A stretch of DNA of 64,000 bases from Halobacterium hubeiense (GCF_001488575.1 NZ_LN831302.1:744001-808000), one strand, 5' to 3'; counted from the stretch's first letter, positions 51,494 through 60,891 are shown. Numbers and translations are program-made. The notes: a model not told the origin generated them from the letters alone.

Positions 51494-51512
51494 CTCCCTC
51501 GTTCTCGCCGAA

Positions 51513-51518
51513 CTTTAA
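51513..51518 (+). promoter_or_regulatory. TATA-like box of the phospholipase D-like gene
   Basis: CTTTAA in the context GCCGAACTTTAAGGC lies 27-32 bases upstream of the GTG at 51545, supporting that leaderless start. Confidence 0.5.
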
Positions 51519-51544
51519 GGCCGAAGCCGGGACCAACCGCTCCC

Positions 51545-53125
51545 GTGCTCGCGCGCCTCGCGGTCGCCGCACTGCTCGCGTCGGCGACCATCACGGCCGT
51601 CGCGCCCAACCCTGCCAGCGACGGCGACGCCGGTGAGTTCGTCGCCGTCACGTTCGACGAGCCGACGAACACGACCGGCTGGACGCTCGCCGACTCCAAC
51701 GACGCCGCCAACCTCCCGAACCGCACGCTCTCCGGGGCGGTCGCGCTCTCGACGCAGCCAGCGGCCGCCCGCAACCGCACCGACCTCCCGGTCGTCGGGC
51801 TGAACGGCTCGCTGGCGCTCGCGAACGGCGGCGAGACGGTCGAACTCCGCGCCGGGAACGCGACCGTGGACGAACTCGCGTACGCGAACGCGCCGACTGC
51901 CGAGCGGTGGAACGGGAGCGAGTGGACGCCGCTGGGCGCGTCCTCGTTCGCGCCGTTCGCCGCCGCGAACGTCTCCGTGTCCGCGTTCGCGCTCCCGGAC
52001 GCCGCCGGCCCGCCGATACAGACGCTCGAATCCGCCGACCAGCGGCTCTTCCTCGCCGGCTACACGTTCACGTCCGCACGCGCCACTCGCGCGCTCGCCG
52101 CGGCCGCCGAGCGGGGCGTGGACGTGCGCGTGCTCGTGGAGGGCGGCGTTGCGGGCGGCGCGCCCAGCCCGGAGGACCAGCGCCTCGACGCGCTCCGTGC
52201 CGCGGGCGTCGAGGTCCGCGTCCTCGACGGCGAGCGCGCCCGGTACAGTTTCCACCACGCCAAGTACGCCGTCGCCGACGACCGCGCGGTCGTCCTCTCG
52301 GAGAACTGGAAGCCCTCGGGCAGCGGCGGCCACGGCAACCGCGGCTGGGGCGTCACGGTCGCTGACTCGACAGTTGCCGACCACCTCGCGGGCGTGTTCC
52401 GCGCGGACACGAACTGGGCGGACGCCAAATCGTGGGAGACCGTTCGAGAGAACTTCACCGTCGTGGACGGCGAGCCCGCCACGGAGTCCTACCCCACGCG
52501 GTTCCCGCAGGTGGACGCCGAGGCCGACGGCGTCCGCGTGCTGGTCGCGCCCGACAACGCGCGCTCGGGAGTCCGCGACCTCGTCGCGTCCGCCGAGGAG
52601 TCGCTGGTCGTCGAGCAGGCGAGCCTCGACCGGAACGGCGCGTTCACGAACTGGACCATCGACGCCGCGCGGCGGGGCGTCCGGGTGCGCGTGCTACTCT
52701 CCGGGAAGTGGTACGTTCGCGCGGACAACCGCAACACGACGGAGCGCCTGAACCGCGTCGCCGCCGAGGAGAGCCTGAATCTGGACGCGAAGCTCGTGGA
52801 GCCGCGGTCGCGCTTCGAGAAAGTCCACGTCAAGGGCGCCGTCGTGGACGGCGAGCGCGCGCTCGTGGGGAGCCTGAACTGGAACGAGCACGCCGCCACC
52901 GAGAACCGCGAAGTCGTGGTCGTCGTTGAGGACGACGCGGTCGCGGACTACTTCCAGCGGGCGTTCCGCGCGGACTGGCGCGGCGGCGCGTGGCGGCTTC
53001 CGGTCGCGCTCGCCGCGGTCGTCGCCGTCGCCGCGGTCGCCGCCGCGGCCTGCGCTCGGCGCATCGAGTTCGGCGGCGACAGCGACGTCGGCCGCGACGG
53101 CTTCTGGCAGGAGAGCAGAGAGTGA
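51545..53125 (+). CDS. Exported phospholipase D-like protein with lamin-tail-like domain
   Basis: A 526-residue protein from the GTG at 51545 with a signal-like helix (ARLAVAALLASATITAVAP). Residues 20-125 look like a lamin-tail domain (GEFVAVTFDEPTNTTGWTLA, NGGETVELRAGNATVDELAY). Two PLD half-sites follow: HHAKYAVADDRAVVLSENW and HVKGAVVDGERALVGSLNW, both HxK(x4)D. A C-terminal helix (LPVALAAVVAVAAVAAAACA) would anchor it outside the cell. Substrate may be phospholipid or nucleic acid. Its stop is directly next to the DHH gene stop. Confidence 0.88.
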   Translation: MLARLAVAALLASATITAVAPNPASDGDAGEFVAVTFDEPTNTTGWTLADSNDAANLPNRTLSGAVALSTQPAAARNRTDLPVVGLNGSLALANGGETVELRAGNATVDELAYANAPTAERWNGSEWTPLGASSFAPFAAANVSVSAFALPDAAGPPIQTLESADQRLFLAGYTFTSARATRALAAAAERGVDVRVLVEGGVAGGAPSPEDQRLDALRAAGVEVRVLDGERARYSFHHAKYAVADDRAVVLSENWKPSGSGGHGNRGWGVTVADSTVADHLAGVFRADTNWADAKSWETVRENFTVVDGEPATESYPTRFPQVDAEADGVRVLVAPDNARSGVRDLVASAEESLVVEQASLDRNGAFTNWTIDAARRGVRVRVLLSGKWYVRADNRNTTERLNRVAAEESLNLDAKLVEPRSRFEKVHVKGAVVDGERALVGSLNWNEHAATENREVVVVVEDDAVADYFQRAFRADWRGGAWRLPVALAAVVAVAAVAAAACARRIEFGGDSDVGRDGFWQESRE

Positions 53126-55018
53126 CTACCGCTTCGGCGCGGTGTGGAGTTCCTCGTCGAGTTCGGCTTCCGCCATCTTCTCGATGAGCGCGTCCAGCAC
53201 TTCCTCGCGCATCCCGGGGACGAAGCGGATGGAGCCGACGACGAGGTGGCCGCCGCCGGAGACGCCTGCGCCCGGCAGCTCCTCGTTGAGCTCCTCGACC
53301 ATCGTCGGGATGTCGAGGCGCACGCCGTCCGACCGGAGGACCGCGAAGTCCGGGCCGTAGCCGATGGTGATGACGGGTTCGCCGGTCTCCTCGACCTTGC
53401 GGTCGTGGATTTCGCCCGTGGTCTTTCCCGGCGCGGGGTACGTGAACCGGTGGGCGTGGTTCTCGACGTCGATGCGGTAGAGGTTCGCGCCGTTGGCGAC
53501 GCGCTCGTGTTCGACGTGCGGGGTCGCCGCGTCCAGTTGCTCGGCGACGTCCTCGGCGGCGCGGTTCGCGAGGAACGGCACGAGCTCGCGGTGGCGCTCC
53601 TCGTCGCCGTTCACGTTGAGGATGTCGTTGATGAGCTGCGTGCCGGGGTCGTAGCGCAGCATGTACGCCTCGTAGTCCAGCGCCTCGCTGATGTTCTGGA
53701 GGAACTCGTCGTCGTAGCCGGCCTCGCGGGCGAGTTCGAGGTAGTCGGTCATCTCGTCGGCCTTCGAACGGTCCGACAGGCCAGCGACGGCGGGGACGTG
53801 TTCGAGCTCCTCGGTGAGCCCGGGGTAGATCATGCGCGCGAGCTCGACGCAGAGCATCCCGGTCGTGATGCGGTAGTCCTCGCCGTGCAGGTAGGGGTTG
53901 ACGTGCTCCTCGACGAGCGGGTCCACGGCGTCGGGGTCGGGGTGGTGGTGGTCGACGACGACGATGGGGATGTCGTAGTTGTTCAGGGCCTTGTACGCGG
54001 GCGTGTCCTCCTCGGTGCTGCCGTTGTCCAGCATGAGGAGCAGGGGGAGCTTCTGTCCGTGGCGCGCGCGGTCCCCCAGCGCGAAGTTGAGGTCGCGGGT
54101 GGCGTCCTCCATCTCGTAGTAGGGGGCCTTGCTGGGGAGGCGCTTGAGGAGGTGGCGGGCGGCGTCGGCGTCCTGGTGGGCGTCCTCGATGAACTGCGTG
54201 AGCGCGTACTGGACGGGGACGCTGGCGGCCATGCCGTCGCCGTCGGCGTGGTGGCGCATCCGAATCGGGCGCCCTTCCAGTACCGCGCGGCGGAGCGTGC
54301 GCGCGACCGACCGAAGCTCCGGCAGCATCCCCTCCAGCGCCGGCCAGTCGACGAGCGGGTCAACGTCGATGGGTTCGGCGCGCTCGGCGAGCGCGGCGTC
54401 CAGCCGGCCCGCGACGTCGGCGGCGGTCTCGCCGTCGAGCACGTCGATTTCCGTGACTTCGATTTGGTAGGTGCCCTCGCGCTCCTCGACGTCGCCTTTC
54501 ACGTGGACGAGGTCGCCGACTTCCACGACCGGGTGCGCGCGGACGCCGGCGGCCTCGAAGGCCGTACACGGGACGGCGCTGGTCTCGTCGCGCACGCGGA
54601 AGATGGTCGGGCCGCCGGTCTGCTTGATCTGGACGACCTCGCCCTCGACGTGGACGGTCTCGCCGACGTGGTCGCCGACGGTCTCGGCGTCGATGCGGTC
54701 GTAGCTGTGCTCGCGCTCGACGGTCTCGTAGTCGTCGAGGGCAGCGAGTTCGAAGCTCAGGTCGCCGTTCTCCCGGACTTCCGTGAGCTTCACGACGACG
54801 TCGTCGTCGACGGCGAGGTCCTGCTCGCCGTCGAACGTGGACTCGTGGACGAGCCCGGAGACGTGCTCGGAGAGGTCGACGAAGACGCCGTAGTCGACGA
54901 CGCCGTTGACGGTCGCGTGGTAGTACTCGCCGGATTCGACCTCCTGCGTGGTACACGAGGAGTGGAGGTCGACGACGACCGGGCGGTCGGGCCCGTCGCC
55001 GGAGGAAGCGTCAGTCAT
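53126..55018 (-). CDS. DHH-family phosphoesterase (RecJ-like) with S1 and OB domains
   Basis: A 630-residue protein from the ATG at 55018. The order is an S1 RNA-binding domain (residues 28-95: HATVNGVVDYGVFVDLSEHV), a tRNA_anti OB-fold (about 115-190), the DHH catalytic domain with RMRHHADGDGMAA and VVVDHHHPDP, and a DHHA1 C-terminus (GAGVSGGGHLVVGSIRF). It is probably a 5'-3' single-strand exonuclease or nanoRNase of the haloarchaeal RecJ4 type. The open frame continues upstream past the ATG but is antisense-like. AT-rich GTTAAAAACGG about 25-35 bases upstream is a promoter candidate. Confidence 0.93.
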   Translation of the reverse strand: MTDASSGDGPDRPVVVDLHSSCTTQEVESGEYYHATVNGVVDYGVFVDLSEHVSGLVHESTFDGEQDLAVDDDVVVKLTEVRENGDLSFELAALDDYETVEREHSYDRIDAETVGDHVGETVHVEGEVVQIKQTGGPTIFRVRDETSAVPCTAFEAAGVRAHPVVEVGDLVHVKGDVEEREGTYQIEVTEIDVLDGETAADVAGRLDAALAERAEPIDVDPLVDWPALEGMLPELRSVARTLRRAVLEGRPIRMRHHADGDGMAASVPVQYALTQFIEDAHQDADAARHLLKRLPSKAPYYEMEDATRDLNFALGDRARHGQKLPLLLMLDNGSTEEDTPAYKALNNYDIPIVVVDHHHPDPDAVDPLVEEHVNPYLHGEDYRITTGMLCVELARMIYPGLTEELEHVPAVAGLSDRSKADEMTDYLELAREAGYDDEFLQNISEALDYEAYMLRYDPGTQLINDILNVNGDEERHRELVPFLANRAAEDVAEQLDAATPHVEHERVANGANLYRIDVENHAHRFTYPAPGKTTGEIHDRKVEETGEPVITIGYGPDFAVLRSDGVRLDIPTMVEELNEELPGAGVSGGGHLVVGSIRFVPGMREEVLDALIEKMAEAELDEELHTAPKR

Positions 55019-55150
55019 CTTGTGCCTAGATTCGGCGCCGCCGTTTTTAACGCTTTTCAAGGGCGTCTCGCGGGCGAACGCGCAAAACCGGCTGGCGAGC
55101 TCCGGCGGTGTTCCGGAAGCCTCAACAGTCACCGCCGCGGAGTATCGGGT

Positions 55151-55633
55151 ATGCTGTTCGGTGGGCGTCCCGACGTCGTCGGCATCGCGCGGGAAGCCCT
55201 GGAGTTCGCGATGGAGGCCGCCGAGGACAGCCATCCGAACGAGTACCTCGGCCTGCTCCGCGGCACGCCCGCCAAGGAGTTCGACGCCGGCCCCGACGAC
55301 GGCTACGTCGTCACGGACGTGTTGATGGTGCCGGGCACGGAAACCAACCCCGTGAGCGCGACGTTCAACTCCAGTCAAGTCCCCAACGACATGCGCAACG
55401 TCGGGAGCGTCCACTCCCACCCCAACGGCGTGCTCGCGCCCTCCGACGCCGACCGCGCGACGTTCGGCAAGGGCGACGTCCACATCATCCTCGGCGCGCC
55501 CTACGACCCGAACTCGTGGCGCGCGTTCGACAACGAGGGCGAACCCCGGAGCCTCGACGTCTACGACGTCGCGCTCCCCGAACCCGAATCGTTTTTCGAC
55601 TTCACGCAGGAAGACATCGACGAGGAACTGTGA
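55151..55633 (+). CDS. JAMM/MPN+ metalloprotease (desampylase-like)
   Basis: A 160-residue single-domain Mov34/MPN protein. The zinc JAMM site is complete: Glu31 (PNEYLG) and [14 protein letters not shown] with His88, His90, Ser98 and Asp101. Haloarchaeal JAMM proteins cleave small archaeal modifier (SAMP) isopeptide bonds; this one fits the JAMM2 type by context, but its activity is unknown. Its stop overlaps the FAD synthase start (GTGA), and it is divergent from the DHH gene, an arrangement I recall from other haloarchaea. Confidence 0.9.
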   Translation: MLFGGRPDVVGIAREALEFAMEAAEDSHPNEYLGLLRGTPAKEFDAGPDDGYVVTDVLMVPGTETNPVSATFNSSQVPNDMRNVGSVHSHPNGVLAPSDADRATFGKGDVHIILGAPYDPNSWRAFDNEGEPRSLDVYDVALPEPESFFDFTQEDIDEEL

Positions 55634-56058
55634 GACGAGTCGTCGCGCAGGGGACCTTCGATTTGATTCACCCCGGCCACATTCACTACCTGGAGGACGC
55701 CGCCGCGATGGGCGACGAACTGCACGTCATCGTCGCGCGCCGCGAGAACGTCACCCACAAGGAACCGCCCGTGCTCCCGAACCGCCAGCGCCGCGACGTC
55801 GTCGCCGCCCTCGACGCCGTCGACAAAGCCCGCGTCGGCCACGAGTCCGACATCTTCGCGCCCATCGAGGACATCGACCCCGACGTCATCGCGCTGGGCT
55901 TCGACCAGCACCACGACGACGACGCCATCGAAGCCGAACTCGCCGAGCGCGGCGTCGACTGCTCGGTGGAGCGCGCGTCGGCCCGCGAAAAGCGCTACGA
56001 CGGCGAACTCCTCTCGACGGGCACCATCATCGACCGGATTCTCGAGCAGCGCGGCTAG
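55630..56058 (+). CDS. ribL: FAD synthase, archaeal RibL type
   Basis: A 142-residue nucleotidyltransferase that adenylates FMN to FAD. It starts at the GTG at 55630 inside the JAMM stop. The HxGH signature is [13 protein letters not shown] (His14 to His17), and the second nucleotide motif is probably [12 protein letters not shown] (STxTI near the end). Its length matches archaeal RibL. Translational coupling to the JAMM gene suggests coordinated expression. Confidence 0.94.
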   Translation: MRRVVAQGTFDLIHPGHIHYLEDAAAMGDELHVIVARRENVTHKEPPVLPNRQRRDVVAALDAVDKARVGHESDIFAPIEDIDPDVIALGFDQHHDDDAIEAELAERGVDCSVERASAREKRYDGELLSTGTIIDRILEQRG

Positions 56059-56067
56059 TCGGGCGGC

Positions 56068-57000
56068 TCACTCGATGCCGATGCGGCCGACTGCTCGCGG
56101 CAGGCACCCCTCCTCGGGCTCGATGTACGAGTAGTGGTCCGCCACCAGGTCCGTGACGTCGACGTCCTCGTAGCCGGCGGGCGCGTTTGCCGACCCTGCG
56201 AGTCCGCCGTGACCGACTGCGCGCGTCCCGTCCGAGAGGCGGTAGACCCAGCCGAGGACGCGGTCGTTCCGACTGTGGAAGTTGTAGACGGGCGCATCGA
56301 CCGCCGCGATGGCGGAGCCGTATCGCCCGTCGGTCCCGACGCTGTCGTTCGGAATCGCCCCGCCGAACAGCGACACCGAGGCGAGGGCATCCGTCTGCCC
56401 GCGGTCGGCGAGCCTGCGGAGGGCCGCCCCCGTCACACGGGCGCCGAGCGAGTGCGCGAACAGGTGGAGCGGTCGCCCGTCGTCGTCCGCCCACGCCGCC
56501 ACCCAGTCGGCGAGCGGGGCGGCGTTGGCGTCCGCGTTCTGCTTCGCCGGCCCCCAGTCCACGTTCGACGTCCACGAGTAGCCGACGACCGGCGGGCCGT
56601 CAGCTTCCGCAGTCGCTCCCGCCGCCGCGAGCCCCAGCCGAGCGGTGTAGGCTTGGTCGCGGGCCGACTCGGCGTCCGCGTTGAGCCCGTGGACGTATAG
56701 GACCACTTCGTCGGCCTCGTCGAAGTCCCACGAGCCAACTCGCTCTGTCGGGTCCGCGGCGTCGAGTCGCCCCCGGGTCGTCACCATCGGCTGCGTCGCC
56801 GGCGCCTCGTACCCGCCGAAGTCGCCGCTCAGCGACTGCGCGACGTAGAACCCGCCGCCCCCGAGGAGGCCGACACCGCCGGCGGCGGCGAGGAGGAGCC
56901 GCCGCCGAGTGATGTACCCGTTCGAGTCGTCCTCGTCGTCGTCAGCGCGGTTCGCGTCCGGTGCCTCGGGGGAGGAGGTCGGTCCGTCGGGGTCGTCCAT
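56068..57000 (-). CDS. Membrane-anchored or exported alpha/beta hydrolase
   Basis: A 310-residue protein. A 33-residue acidic start precedes TRRRLLLAAAGGVGLLGGGG, which could be a Tat-type signal or a membrane anchor. The hydrolase domain has an oxyanion loop VVLYVHGLNADAE and nucleophile elbow LFAHSLGARVTG (Ser in AHSLG), with the Asp/His partners later (NDRVLGWVYRL, GHGG). It resembles DUF900-type lipases/esterases. Substrate unknown. It overlaps no neighbour; ribL ends 9 bases from its stop. Confidence 0.87.
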   Translation of the reverse strand: MDDPDGPTSSPEAPDANRADDDEDDSNGYITRRRLLLAAAGGVGLLGGGGFYVAQSLSGDFGGYEAPATQPMVTTRGRLDAADPTERVGSWDFDEADEVVLYVHGLNADAESARDQAYTARLGLAAAGATAEADGPPVVGYSWTSNVDWGPAKQNADANAAPLADWVAAWADDDGRPLHLFAHSLGARVTGAALRRLADRGQTDALASVSLFGGAIPNDSVGTDGRYGSAIAAVDAPVYNFHSRNDRVLGWVYRLSDGTRAVGHGGLAGSANAPAGYEDVDVTDLVADHYSYIEPEEGCLPRAVGRIGIE

Positions 57001-57103
57001 TCGTGTGTTCCCTACGTGGTGTCGGCCTATCGGTTCGTCTAATCAGGCATCATCTGCTGGCTTACTGACAGCCGCGTCCCGGACCCAGCAGGGCGGAGCC
57101 GGT

Positions 57104-58246
57104 CTACAGCCCGAGTTCGCGGCCGATGACGAGGTGCTGAATCTCGCTGGTGCCCTCGCCGATTTCCATGAGCTTTGCGTCGCGGAAGAACCGCTGGGGC
57201 GCGAAGTCCGTGGTGTAGCCGTAGCCGCCGAGCGTCTGGACGGCGTCCTCGGCGACCTCGCGGGCGGCCTCGCTGGCGTCGAGCTTCGCGAGCGCGGACT
57301 CCCGCGTGACGGACTCGCCGTCGTCGTAGCGCGTCGCGGCCTTGTGCGTGAGGAGGCGCGCGCGCTCGGTCTTGCGGTGCATGGAGACGAGCTTGTTCCG
57401 GATGGCGTCGAACTCCGAGATGGGCTGGCCGAACTGCTCGCGCTCGACGGCGTACTCCTTGGCGGCCTCGTAGGCGCCCTGCGCGAGGCCCGTGGAGAGC
57501 GCGGCGATGGAGATGCGGCCGCCGTCGAGGGTCTTCTTCGTCTGCTCCCAGCCGTCGCCCTCCTCGCCGAGCAGGCGCTCGGCGGGGATGCGGCAGTCGT
57601 CGAAGGTGATTTCGCAGGTGGGGGAGGCGTTCAGCCCCATCTTCTCCCACTCGGTGGTGACCTCGAAGCCGTCGTCCGCCTCGGGGTCGACGATGAACGT
57701 GGAGATGCCGCCGTAGCCAGCCTCGGGGTCCGTGACCGCCTTCACGAGCACACTGCCCGCGACGGAGGCGTTCGTGATGAACTGCTTCGTGCCGTTGAGC
57801 ACGTACTCGTCGCCGTCCTTCTCGGCGGTCGTGTCCATGTCGCTGGCGTCGCTCCCACTATCGGGCTCGGTGAGCGCCCACGACCCGAGGTACTCGCCCT
57901 CCGCGAGCGGGCGAAGCCACTTCTCTTTTTGCTCCTCGGTGCCGAACAGCTCGATTGGCTTCGACGCCAGCGAGACGTGCGCGGCGTACGACAGCCCGAT
58001 GGAGCCCGAGACCCCGCCGAGCTCCTCCGCGACGAGCGCGTACATCAGCTGGTCGCCGCCGAGCCCGCCGTACTCCTCGCTAACGGGCACGCCCATCATG
58101 TCGAGGTCCGCGAGCTCCGCGAACACCTCCTCGGGGAACCGGTGTTCCTCCTCGATGTCCCACGCGATGGGCTCGATTTCCGCCTCCGCGAACTCCCTGA
58201 CGGTGTCCCGAATCATCCGGTGTTCGTCGGGAAGGTCGAAGTCCAT
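57104..58246 (-). CDS. Acyl-CoA dehydrogenase
   Basis: A 380-residue FAD enzyme of the ACAD family. It begins MDFDLPDEHRMIRDTVREFA. Conserved features are the FAD-binding WALTEPDSGSDASDMDT-type region, KQFITNASVAGSVLVKAVTD, ITFDDCRIPAERLLGEEG, and the tail QTLGGYGYTTDFAPQRFFRD followed by IGEGTSEIQHLVIGRELGL. The catalytic Glu is probably in FRDAKLMEIGEGTSE. It catalyses alpha-beta dehydrogenation of acyl-CoA thioesters; chain length is not evident. No electron transfer flavoprotein is in the window. The start is divergent from the RIO-like gene. Confidence 0.95.
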   Translation of the reverse strand: MDFDLPDEHRMIRDTVREFAEAEIEPIAWDIEEEHRFPEEVFAELADLDMMGVPVSEEYGGLGGDQLMYALVAEELGGVSGSIGLSYAAHVSLASKPIELFGTEEQKEKWLRPLAEGEYLGSWALTEPDSGSDASDMDTTAEKDGDEYVLNGTKQFITNASVAGSVLVKAVTDPEAGYGGISTFIVDPEADDGFEVTTEWEKMGLNASPTCEITFDDCRIPAERLLGEEGDGWEQTKKTLDGGRISIAALSTGLAQGAYEAAKEYAVEREQFGQPISEFDAIRNKLVSMHRKTERARLLTHKAATRYDDGESVTRESALAKLDASEAAREVAEDAVQTLGGYGYTTDFAPQRFFRDAKLMEIGEGTSEIQHLVIGRELGL

Positions 58247-58376
58247 ACTGCAAGCTTTGCCACCGCCAGCATAAACACACCGGAACGACCGTGAACGATT
58301 CCCGCGCTCGTTCGGTATGGCGGGGCTCTGCGGCCGGTCGTGTTGTTCACTGCGCGCTGTCGTCTACGCGGCTCAC

Positions 58377-58430
58377 GGCTCGCTTCGCTCGCCGTTCGCT
58401 CTAACGTGGGCTCGCTTCGCTCGCCCACGT
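58377..58430. repeat. Direct 17-bp repeat and hairpin between ACAD and RIO-like genes
   Basis: GGCTCGCTTCGCTCGCC occurs at 58377-58393 and 58409-58425. Across the second copy ACGTGGGC (58404-58411) and GCCCACGT (58423-58430) form an 8-bp perfect stem with an 11-base loop. A relaxed version of this CTCxCTTCG motif follows tRNA-Arg. Possibly a dispersed haloarchaeal palindrome, or a terminator of a short upstream transcript. Confidence 0.5.
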
Positions 58431-58441
58431 CCCCGCCGGAA

Positions 58442-58448
58442 TTTTATT
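58442..58448 (+). promoter_or_regulatory. TATA-like box of the RIO-like kinase gene
   Basis: TTTTATT in the context GGAATTTTATTCG is 22-28 bases before the GTG at 58470, which fixes that start. Confidence 0.6.
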
Positions 58449-58469
58449 CGCGCGCCCCCTCTCGTCGGT

Positions 58470-59321
58470 GTGAGCATCCGCCAGTTCGTCCGCGGCACCG
58501 TCCCGTGGGACTCCTTGGAGGCCGTCGCCCGCGAGGTCGCCGACCGCTACGACCAGGAGGAAGTCCGGGTGACGTTCCTGGAGACGGACAACTGGCTGTC
58601 GACGCCCTGCGTCGTCAACGACCGCTGGTTCGTGAAGGTAATCTCCGGGCAGAACGCGCTCGTCCACGCGCTGTTCACGGGCGCGCGGAACCTCGGCGCG
58701 TTCTCCAGCGGCCGCGAGGGGTTCTTCGAGCCGTTCGACGGTCCCGTCGAGATGGCCGAACACGAGCTCGAAGCCACGCGGAAACTCCGCGACATCGGCG
58801 TGAACGCTCCCGAGCCCGTCGAGGCCTTCGAGGTCGAGGGGCTCGGCGTGCTCGTCTTGGAGTACCTCCCCGACTTCCGGCCGCTGGACGAACTCCCCGC
58901 CGAGGCCGTCGAACGCCACGCCCCGGAGCTGTTCGGCGCGCTCGCGACGATGCACGAGAACGGCGTCGCGCACGGCGACCTGCGCGGCGAGAACGTCCTC
59001 GTCTACGAGGACGACCTCTACTTCATCGACGCGACGAACGTCGCGGGCGACGGCCTGGAGGGCGCTCGCGCGTACGACCTCGCGTGCGCGCTGGCCGCGC
59101 TCGAACCGCTCGTCGGCGCTCGCACCGTCGTCGAGGTGGCGCTTTCCGCCTACGACACCGGCGACGGCTCGCGGACGCGCGCAGACAACGCCGCGGCGCT
59201 GCTGGACGCCCAGGACTTCCTGAGCTTCGTCCAGATTCGGCCCGACCACGCCTTCGACGCGGCGTCGCTGGCGGGCGAAATCGAGAAGGCCGCCAGCGGC
59301 CGGGGCGACGCGACGCGGTGA
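58470..59321 (+). CDS. RIO-like protein kinase
   Basis: A 283-residue cytoplasmic kinase-fold protein from the GTG at 58470. The ATP-binding Lys is Lys56 (WFVKVI), the catalytic loop is AHGDLRGENVLV with Asp170 and Asn175, and the metal-binding Asp187 is in FIDATN in place of DFG. RIO/Bud32-related kinases of archaea work in ribosome maturation or remain uncharacterised; this one is not the fused Kae1-Bud32. The glycine-rich loop is weak, as often in atypical kinases. It is single in its unit; aldehyde dehydrogenase starts about 55 bases later. Confidence 0.86.
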   Translation: MSIRQFVRGTVPWDSLEAVAREVADRYDQEEVRVTFLETDNWLSTPCVVNDRWFVKVISGQNALVHALFTGARNLGAFSSGREGFFEPFDGPVEMAEHELEATRKLRDIGVNAPEPVEAFEVEGLGVLVLEYLPDFRPLDELPAEAVERHAPELFGALATMHENGVAHGDLRGENVLVYEDDLYFIDATNVAGDGLEGARAYDLACALAALEPLVGARTVVEVALSAYDTGDGSRTRADNAAALLDAQDFLSFVQIRPDHAFDAASLAGEIEKAASGRGDATR

Positions 59322-59376
59322 CCGGCCGGCCGCACAAGGTGTACCTTTTTCACCACGCCGGTCGCAGTTTTTGCCG

Positions 59377-60891
59377 ATGGCGTACCAGCATTACATCGAC
59401 GGCGAGTGGGTCGACGGCCACGGGACCGAGACCTTCGAGAGCGAGAACCCCGCGACCGGCGAGACCCTCGGCGAGTTCCACCGCGGCACCGAGGCCGACG
59501 TCCGCGAGGCCACCGCGGCCGCAGACGAGGCCTTCGAGGAGTGGCGCGAGCTCTCCCACATCGACCGCGCGGAGTACCTCTGGGACATCTACCACGAGCT
59601 CAAGGAGCGCCACGAGGAGCTCGGCGAGGTCGTCACCAAGGAGTGCGGCAAGGAAATCAGCGAGGGGAAAGCCGACGTCACCGAGGCGTGGCACATGGTC
59701 GAGTGGGCGGCTGGCGACGCCCGCCACCCGAAGGGCGACGTGGTTCCCTCCGAGATTCCGAGCAAGGACGCCTACATGCGCCGCAAGCCCCGGGGCGTCG
59801 TGGGCTGCATCACGCCGTGGAACTTCCCGGTCGCGATTCCGTTCTGGCACATGGCCGTCTCGCTCGTGGAGGGCAACACCGTCGTCTGGAAGCCCGCCGA
59901 GCAGACGCCGTGGTGCGGCCAGATCATCGCGGAAATGTTCGAGGAGTCCGGCATCCCGGACGGCGTCTTCAACATGGTACAGGGCTACGGCGACGCGGGC
60001 GCCGCCGTCGTCGACGACGACCGCGTGGACACCGTGCTGTTCACGGGCTCGGCGGAGGTCGGCCACGAAATCGCCAGCGAGGTCGCCAGCGACCCCGGGA
60101 AGCTCGCGGCCTGCGAGATGGGCGGGAAGAACGGCATCGTCATCACGGAGGAGGCGGACCTCGACGTCGCGGTCCACTCCGCGGTGATGTCCTCGTTCAA
60201 GACGACCGGCCAGCGCTGCGTCTCCAGCGAACGGCTCGTCGTCCACGAGGACGTCTACGACGAGTTCAAACAGCGCTTCGTCGAGGTCGCCGAGAAGGTC
60301 GCGGTCGGCGACCCGCTCGACGAGGACACGTTCATGGGGCCGGCCATCGAGGCCGAGCACGTCGAGAAGATTCGGGAGTACAACGACCTCGCCCGCGAGG
60401 AAGCGACGAACGTGCTCGTCGACCGCACCGAACTCGGCGACGAGGAGATTCCCGACGGCCACGAGGACGGCCACTGGGTCGGCCCGTTCGTCTACGAGGT
60501 CGACTACGACCCCGACCTCCGCTCCATCAAGGAGGAGGTGTTCGGACCGCACGTCGCGCTCATCGAGTACTCCGGCGACATCGAGCGCGCGGTCGAAATC
60601 CACAACGACACGCCGTACGGGCTCGCCGGCGCGGTCATCAGCGAGGACTACCGCCAAATCAACTACTACCGCGACCACGCCGAAGTCGGGCTGGCGTACG
60701 GCAACCTCCCCTGCATCGGCGCGGAGGTCCAGCTCCCGTTCGGCGGCGTGAAGAAGTCCGGCAACGGCTACCCGAGCGCCCGCGAGGTCATCGAGGCCGT
60801 CACCGAGCGCACCGCGTGGACGCTCAACAACTCCAAGGACATCGAGATGGCCCAAGGTCTCTCCGCGGACATCAAGACCGAGGACGACTGA
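59377..60891 (+). CDS. Aldehyde dehydrogenase family protein
   Basis: A 504-residue NAD(P)-dependent enzyme oxidising an aldehyde to a carboxylate. The NAD-binding ITPWNFPVAIPFW motif, VLFTGSAEVGHEI, general base Glu in AACEMGGKNGIV, and nucleophile Cys in FKTTGQRCVSSE are all intact, with the late EVFGPHVALIEY motif. It resembles semialdehyde or piperideine-6-carboxylate dehydrogenases; substrate undetermined. Start ATG at 59377 is preceded by CCTTTTTCACC about 27-35 bases upstream as a promoter candidate. Followed by a terminator hairpin. Confidence 0.94.
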   Translation: MAYQHYIDGEWVDGHGTETFESENPATGETLGEFHRGTEADVREATAAADEAFEEWRELSHIDRAEYLWDIYHELKERHEELGEVVTKECGKEISEGKADVTEAWHMVEWAAGDARHPKGDVVPSEIPSKDAYMRRKPRGVVGCITPWNFPVAIPFWHMAVSLVEGNTVVWKPAEQTPWCGQIIAEMFEESGIPDGVFNMVQGYGDAGAAVVDDDRVDTVLFTGSAEVGHEIASEVASDPGKLAACEMGGKNGIVITEEADLDVAVHSAVMSSFKTTGQRCVSSERLVVHEDVYDEFKQRFVEVAEKVAVGDPLDEDTFMGPAIEAEHVEKIREYNDLAREEATNVLVDRTELGDEEIPDGHEDGHWVGPFVYEVDYDPDLRSIKEEVFGPHVALIEYSGDIERAVEIHNDTPYGLAGAVISEDYRQINYYRDHAEVGLAYGNLPCIGAEVQLPFGGVKKSGNGYPSAREVIEAVTERTAWTLNNSKDIEMAQGLSADIKTEDD

